Positions 60,501 to 64,000 of a DNA stretch of 64,000 nucleotides are shown in pieces (positions within the stretch are counted from its first letter, which is position 1; every line of letters begins with the position of its first letter). The notes under the pieces were generated by a model that did not search any database, was not told the origin of the DNA, and was given only the letters and a program-made list of their open reading frames with translations. Made by a program: the position numbers and the translations under genes. The stretch is from JANQOH01 sp965242575 (GTDB lineage Bacteria > Pseudomonadota > Alphaproteobacteria > UBA7887), in assembly GCA_965242575.1 (NCBI GenBank), contig OZ251461.1, positions 1,550,001 through 1,614,000 of the forward strand, read 5' to 3'.

Positions 60501-60785
60501 GCGGTAGCGCGCCAATTGTTCGCCCGCCTCGGCGCGGTCGAGATCGGCGCCCAGGTCCTTGCACTCGACGTAGCCGACGGGCGCGCCGCCGCGCGTGACG
60601 ATCAGGTCGGGCGCGCCGCACGCGACCTGCGCCGGTTCGTTGACCACCGCGAACCCGCGCCCCGCCAGCGCTCCGACGAGCGTTTGCAGCGCCGCGCGGT
60701 AGCTGGGCTCCGTCGCGCGCCCGGTGGCGCGGACTCGCGCGGCCTCGGCGCAATAAGCGGCGAATGCCGCGGCGGCGGGCGTCAC
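57600..60785 (-). CDS. Single-chain restriction-modification enzyme (type IIG/ISP-like)
   Basis: A 1061-residue protein. An N-terminal PD-(D/E)xK nuclease has D60 in GAPDLIV and E74-x-K76 in GYVECK. A helical connector leads to VYYTPEPVV (about 323-330), then the SAM motif ILDPAAGTGTFLRE (367-380) and the N6-adenine methyltransferase motif GNPPYSG (490-496). The C-terminal 400 residues form a target-recognition region including GFVTNHSYLDNPTFRGMR. There is no helicase, so it is closer to type IIG than to full type ISP. The GTG start overlaps the stop of a 36-codon leader (ATGTGA). Direct repeats around it mark it as an inserted cassette. Confidence 0.88.
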   Translation of the reverse strand: MTPAAAAFAAYCAEAARVRATGRATEPSYRAALQTLVGALAGRGFAVVNEPAQVACGAPDLIVTRGGAPVGYVECKDLGADLDRAEAGEQLARYRAGLPNLILTDHLEFRLYREGERVAAARLARLDARGEVAAEDGGAAEGAAALFAAFLAAEPAPVADPRALARSMAARARLLRDGVERVFAREGGEGPLHDMLAAYREVLIASLSPAEFADLQAQTAAYGLFAARCLHDPQAGPFSRRSAVFAETTPFLRDLFGRVAGPGVDPRIAWIVDDLALLLERADMAAALEDFGRRTRREDPVVHFYEDFLAAYDPALREARGVYYTPEPVVSYVVASVDRLLRERFGLADGLADISEGGPGAGPRVLILDPAAGTGTFLREAVASIRRTVAAKGLGGAWPDYVRDHLLPRLSGFELLMAPYAVCQLKLALEIGGGERFALPDDRRLGVYLTNALEEAHEETPGPLFAQRIADEAAGADAVKRERPVMAVIGNPPYSGHSANKGAWIRGLLRGRDGAANTGSYFELDGKPLGERNPKWLNDDYVKFIRFAQWRIERTGEGVLGFVTNHSYLDNPTFRGMRRSLMASFDEIYALDLHGNARKKERAPGGGADENVFDIQQGVAIGLFVKRGGAGGGPARVFHAELWGAREAGPGGGKYGWLAANDVGTTEWAELAPRAPLYLFAPRDEALRREYEAGFALPDIFPVNSVGIVTTHDQFAISWTDEDAAAKVERLLSTGSEAEARAIWRLCAQDQWRYDRARSDLADGSWRRRIAPILYRPFDRRVTVFDGAVAVNRRVRVMRHMLAGPNTGLCVGRAGQVIGSDEWDVVFASRNITDLNLFRRGGNCLFPLYVRSSGADGRLGDGRAPNLAPEFAAAARDALGAPFLPEGGGLESGFGPEDVFHYIYAVLHSPEYRRRYAGFLKSDFPRIPLAGDRALFAELAGLGRALAALHLMEAEAPEPPAFPAAGSNRVDKVRYAPPEGGAPGRVWINADQFFAGVAPETWAFTIGGYRPAEKWLRDRRRRLSWDDIARYRRICAALAETPRVMARIDAAIAAAGGWPLA

Positions 60786-60892
60786 ATCTCTTCCGTCGGC
60801 GGCCGGCCGCCGGCGTCGAACCGCCCCTCGATCATCGCCGGCCCAAGGTCGATCGCCGGTTCGCGCTCGACCGCCGCGACCTCGCACCGCAT
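60782..60892 (-). CDS. 36-codon leader peptide made from a copied cinA start
   Basis: Begins with MRCEVAAVE, a copy of the first residues of CinA (MRCEVVAVG), under the same GGAGGCGTC ribosome binding site. It then runs into unrelated sequence, EREPAIDLGPAMIEGRFDAG, and stops at TGA 60782-60784. That stop overlaps the GTG of the restriction gene, so translation of the leader could deliver ribosomes to it. The peptide itself may have no function. Confidence 0.55.
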   Translation of the reverse strand: MRCEVAAVEREPAIDLGPAMIEGRFDAGGRPPTEEM

Positions 60893-60967
60893 GACGCCTC
60901 CGCGCTCCCCCGCCGGGCGAGCTTAATACCAGCGCGCGCGCCGGCGGGGAACCGCGCCGGCGGCCTC
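60868..60967. repeat. Direct repeat, right copy
   Basis: The 100-base counterpart of 57492-57592. It runs from codon 8 of the leader peptide back through the ribosome binding site to the stop codon of the fusion gene at 60966. Differences from the left copy are a few substitutions and three single-base indels. Confidence 0.9.
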
Positions 60968-63308
60968 AGAACAGCGCCGCGCAGCGCAGCGCGACCTCGC
61001 CGCCCTGCCCCGCATGCCGGCCGGCCTCGAGGCCCAGGACGAAGGCCGGGCCGAAGGCGAGCCGTCCGCCCACGCGCGCGCCGCGCGCGCCGCCGCCGGC
61101 GAGCCGCAGCGCGCCCCACGGCGTGAGCAGGCCGCCGAACGCCGCCAGGCCGTAGCCGAATTCGGCGTCGAGCCGCGCCCCGCCGCCGAGCGCCCCGCCG
61201 CCGGTCGCGCCGCGCTCCCACAGGTTTCCGGCGCGGGGCGCGGCGCCGAGCGCCGGGGCGAAGCGCAGCGACAGCCCGCGCCCGCCGGGCCCGGGGTCGA
61301 GGCGGAGCGCGCCGGAGACTCCCCATTCGCTCCGGTCCGACCGATGCGCGGCCAGCCACCGCGCGCGCGCCTCCAGCGTCAGGCCGGAGGCCGGCGCGGC
61401 GTAAAGCAGACCGCCGGCGAGCTCCAGGCCGGCGCCGGTCGCCCCGTCGCCGCCGTCGTGGCGGAGCCCCGCCTCCAGCGATGGCGCGAGCCGCCCGCCG
61501 CCGGGCGCGGCGCGCTTGAACCGCGCCGCCAGCGCCGCCCGGACGCGGCGCACATTCGTCGTAAAGGCCGGCAGCGCCGCCCCGGCGGCCGCGCTCTCCA
61601 TCCGGGCGGCCGCCAGATCGCCCTTGAGCGACAGTGTCGTAGCCCCGCCCCCGGCCGCCGCGGCGGCGAATATCCGCCTTTCGCCGCCCGCCGCCAGCGT
61701 CGTCATGGCGAGGTCGGCGGTCAGCGCGCCCGCCCGCCCGTCGTCGGAGATCGCCGCCTCGCCGCGCCCGTAGCCGGCGGCGGTCCACAGCACGGTCCCG
61801 TCGGCGGGCGACCAGCCGGCATAGGGGTGCGCGCTCGTCATCCGCACGTCGTATGCGCCGCCGGCGTAATCGAAGGACCCCTCCGAGAAGGACAGCATCG
61901 CTCCGGCCAGCAGGCCGGGGCGAAGGCGCGCGTCGGCGCCCAGGCGCGCATTGGCGAGGCCGCCGTCCCAACCCGGCGCGCCGCCGCCGCCGCCGGACAG
62001 GCGGCGGTATTCGCCGCCGCCCCAGACCGCGGCGGCGCCCGCCGCGCCGCCGCCGCCGCCGTCGAGCGCCATCGCGAAGCCGGGGCCGGCGAACAGCCGC
62101 GCCGCGCCGCCCTCCGGCTTGCGCGCCGCGGCTTGCAGCGCGTTGGCGAGCGCGGCGGCGGCGGACGGGCGCGGCGCCGGGGCGCCGGAGAAGGCGTCTT
62201 CGATCCGCCGCGCGACCGCCTCCGCGGCGATGTCCGACAGCGCCCGCGCGACTTCGGGCAGGACCGCGCGGTGGACCCGTTCGGGCCGGTCCGCGCGGGC
62301 TTCGGCGCGCGCCGTCCACGCCTCGGCGCGGCGCAGGAAGACGCCGGAGTCGGCGCGCCACTCCTCGTAGCCGATGGCGAGGGAATCGGTCAGCCAGGCG
62401 ATCCGCTCGTCGAGGCAGGCGCGCAGCGCCGAATCGGCGGCGGAGAGCGCGAAGCCGCCGTATTCGACGCGGGAATCGCGCGCCGCCACGACGAGCGCGC
62501 CGCCGGACTCGGCGGCCGCATCGGCGTTGCCGATCAGGCCCCGGGACACCGCGTCGACCGTCCCGGCGCGCAGCGCGCCCAGCTGGTCCGCCTCCTCGGC
62601 GAAATAGACGACTTGCGGCATCGCCGCGCCGGCGGGCGGCTCCAGCCGGGTCCGGCCCGCCACGTTCGCCGACGCGCCGGCGGCGGTGACGGCGTAGTCG
62701 CCGCCGCCGTCCGCTTCGACGATTCCCGCCGGGGTGTGGACGCGGACTCCCCGGCGCAGCACGCCGTCCGGCCCGGCGAGGCCGGTCAGCTGCAAGAGCC
62801 GCTCCTCGCCCGTGGTGCCGGGAACGAGGCCGACGCGGTCGCCGGGGCCGAGGCCGTCGTAGGAGGCGAGCCGCCGCGCGTCCCCGGCGCGGACGAGAAG
62901 GGTCTGGACGAAAGCGATGTGGCCGGCGGTGAAGGCGATGACCGCATTCCCGTCGGCGTCGCGGGTGCGGTCCGCGCGGATGGTGATCCCGCCGCCCATC
63001 AGGTCCCATCCCGGCGTCGCCGCCCACAGCCAGAAGGGCCGCCACGGCCCGTCGACGGGGCGGCGGGCGAGCGGCAATCCGCCCATCGCCTCGAGGGCGG
63101 AGAGCAGGTCCGCCTCGTAGCCGCGATGCTCTCCGGCGCCGCCGCTTCCGTCCTTCTCCGCGCTGTAGCTCACGGGGATGAAGTCGTGGTAGAAGCCGAC
63201 GTCGAGCGTCCGGCCCTCGGCGACGCAGGCGAGGGCCGGCCGCGCGGCGGCGAGCGCGCCGACGGCGGCGAGCGCGCACAGCGCCCTCCATGTCGAATCG
63301 TTTCGCAT
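60966..63308 (-). CDS. Solute-binding domain fused to an autotransporter-like beta-barrel
   Basis: A 780-residue exported protein. A Sec signal (residues 1-28) precedes a type II periplasmic-binding fold (about 30-330): DVGFYHDFIPVSYS, GYEADLLSALEAMGG, WDLMGGGITIRADRTRDADG, VGLVPGTTGEERLLQLTG and AGTVDAVSRGLIGNAD, as in SBP_bac_3 proteins. After an Ala-rich helical spacer (about 340-450) the last 300 residues are Gly/Ala-rich alternating strands ending CAALF, with the terminal Phe of outer-membrane barrels. A small-molecule sensor or catcher anchored in the outer membrane is inferred. The start at 63308 is near a possible promoter shared with the divergent small gene. Confidence 0.8.
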   Translation of the reverse strand: MRNDSTWRALCALAAVGALAAARPALACVAEGRTLDVGFYHDFIPVSYSAEKDGSGGAGEHRGYEADLLSALEAMGGLPLARRPVDGPWRPFWLWAATPGWDLMGGGITIRADRTRDADGNAVIAFTAGHIAFVQTLLVRAGDARRLASYDGLGPGDRVGLVPGTTGEERLLQLTGLAGPDGVLRRGVRVHTPAGIVEADGGGDYAVTAAGASANVAGRTRLEPPAGAAMPQVVYFAEEADQLGALRAGTVDAVSRGLIGNADAAAESGGALVVAARDSRVEYGGFALSAADSALRACLDERIAWLTDSLAIGYEEWRADSGVFLRRAEAWTARAEARADRPERVHRAVLPEVARALSDIAAEAVARRIEDAFSGAPAPRPSAAAALANALQAAARKPEGGAARLFAGPGFAMALDGGGGGAAGAAAVWGGGEYRRLSGGGGGAPGWDGGLANARLGADARLRPGLLAGAMLSFSEGSFDYAGGAYDVRMTSAHPYAGWSPADGTVLWTAAGYGRGEAAISDDGRAGALTADLAMTTLAAGGERRIFAAAAAGGGATTLSLKGDLAAARMESAAAGAALPAFTTNVRRVRAALAARFKRAAPGGGRLAPSLEAGLRHDGGDGATGAGLELAGGLLYAAPASGLTLEARARWLAAHRSDRSEWGVSGALRLDPGPGGRGLSLRFAPALGAAPRAGNLWERGATGGGALGGGARLDAEFGYGLAAFGGLLTPWGALRLAGGGARGARVGGRLAFGPAFVLGLEAGRHAGQGGEVALRCAALF

Positions 63309-63427
63309 CGCGCCTCTTCCGGCCGGCCCGCGGGCCGTCGAACCCTATCCGGGCGGAGATCCGCTGTCGACGCGCCCCGCCGCTCCGCTATCGTGGCGCG
63401 GTCGCGCCAGGACAGGGGGAACACGCC

Positions 63428-63802
63428 ATGACCCGACCCATCGCCTTCCTCGCCGGGGCCGCGCTGGCCGCCGCCGCCGCCGGGCTCGCCGGCGCCGCGT
63501 CCGCGCCGCGCGCCGACGCCCCGGACGCGGGCCGCTACGCCATCGCGACGCTGGCCGGCGCCGGCGGCGGCGCCTTCGTCACCGACACCGCCACCGGCGA
63601 CACCGCGTTCTGCACGCCGCGCGCCTGCCGCAAGCTCGCCATGCGCGCGGCCGCCGCCGCGCCGGCTGCGCGTCCTGCGCCCGCCGCGCCGCGCACCGGA
63701 AACGTCGACGCGATCCTCCGCGCCGCGCCGCCGGATTTCGCCCCGCCGCCGCCCGACGCGCCGCCCGCCGGCGCGGTCGACCCCGCGCTGCGGAACTTCT
63801 GA
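63428..63802 (+). CDS. Small secreted protein, unrecognised
   Basis: A 124-residue protein with a Sec signal (PIAFLAGAALAAAAAGLAGA). The mature part has a short strand-rich segment, RYAIATLAGAGGGAFVTDTA and TGDTAFCTPRACRKLAM with two cysteines that could pair, then a Pro/Ala-rich tail. No family is recognised. TATCGT at 63389-63394 is a possible -10. The remaining 198 bases of the window (63803-64000) hold nothing identifiable. Confidence 0.65.
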   Translation: MTRPIAFLAGAALAAAAAGLAGAASAPRADAPDAGRYAIATLAGAGGGAFVTDTATGDTAFCTPRACRKLAMRAAAAAPAARPAPAAPRTGNVDAILRAAPPDFAPPPPDAPPAGAVDPALRNF

Positions 63803-64000
63803 CCGCCGGGGAAACGCGGTCGATGGATCCGGGTTCCGCGGGCGCGCTCGGCGCGCCGGACGTCATCGTCATGCGCGGCGGCTGAAAGTTGCGCGAATCC
63901 GGTCCAGGTCGCGCGCGGAGTCCTGCGCGCAATTCGCCCACGCGCAATTCGAAGGATCGACATGGCGCCGCGCGCGGGACGGGCGCGGCGCGTCAGCGCC

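Overview
The window is very GC-rich DNA, mostly with G or C in third codon positions, and reads as an alphaproteobacterial chromosome segment. The best lineage clues are a DUF1476 / F1-ATPase zeta-type inhibitor gene (19296-19616), a CbtBA cobalt transporter inside a cobalamin cluster, purC-purS in tandem, several TRAP transporter proteins and a secreted molybdenum hydroxylase. Ankyrin proteins, a haloalkane dehalogenase-like enzyme and many catabolic genes suggest a marine or host-associated species, but that is inference.

Layout. 1-11882: end of an aminotransferase gene, a two-subunit molybdenum hydroxylase (IorAB-like), msrB, an acyl-CoA dehydrogenase, a flavin reductase, a tightly overlapped TRAP operon with two different solute-binding proteins and a transglutaminase-fold protein, and an ABC solute-binding protein. 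11926-15555: a complete diversity-generating retroelement (DGR): exported variable protein with an FGE/C-type-lectin-fold domain, VR1, Avd, reverse transcriptase and template repeat (TR). 15665-22783: dehydrogenase, dehalogenase-like hydrolase, D-aminoacylase-like amidohydrolase, zeta inhibitor, NRDE protein, cytochrome P460, purC-purS and a c-type cytochrome. 22850-29327: cobalamin genes cobT, cobU, cbtBA, cobB, cobA, cbiD, cobK. 29619-33410: rsmD, an RluB-like synthase, a glutamine amidotransferase, tadA, ppk2 and tRNA-Arg(CCT). 33411-42657: an island-like stretch after the tRNA with an ISAs1 relic, a second DGR target (caspase + FGE, now a pseudogene) carrying VR2, nested IS630 and IS5-family elements, an acetamidase gene, MITEs, an IS5 remnant and a decayed IS1380. 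42658-48609: a catabolic operon read leftward. 48856-50642: ankyrin genes. 50916-51734: a glycosyltransferase. 51758-57516: cinA plus a four-gene 2-hydroxyisobutyryl-CoA mutase-type operon. 57600-60785: a single-chain restriction-modification enzyme between 100-bp direct repeats. 60966-63308: a solute-binding domain fused to an autotransporter-like barrel. 63428-63802: a small secreted protein.

The central result is the DGR. The 126-bp TR (15376-15501) contains 32 adenines. VR1 (13683-13808) is the same length and differs from TR at 16 positions, all of them TR adenines. A second variable repeat (35528-35620), about 20 kb away, also differs at 16 positions, again only at TR adenines. Both VRs have acquired amber stops, at two different lysine codons of the TR frame (AAA to TAG and AAG to TAG). 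VR1 therefore truncates its protein by 18 residues. VR2 sits in a gene that is also frameshifted twice and interrupted by two nested insertion sequences. The TR lies inside the 3' coding end of the reverse transcriptase gene, in another frame. The retroelement was active and reached two unlinked targets, and the window records the damage it can do.
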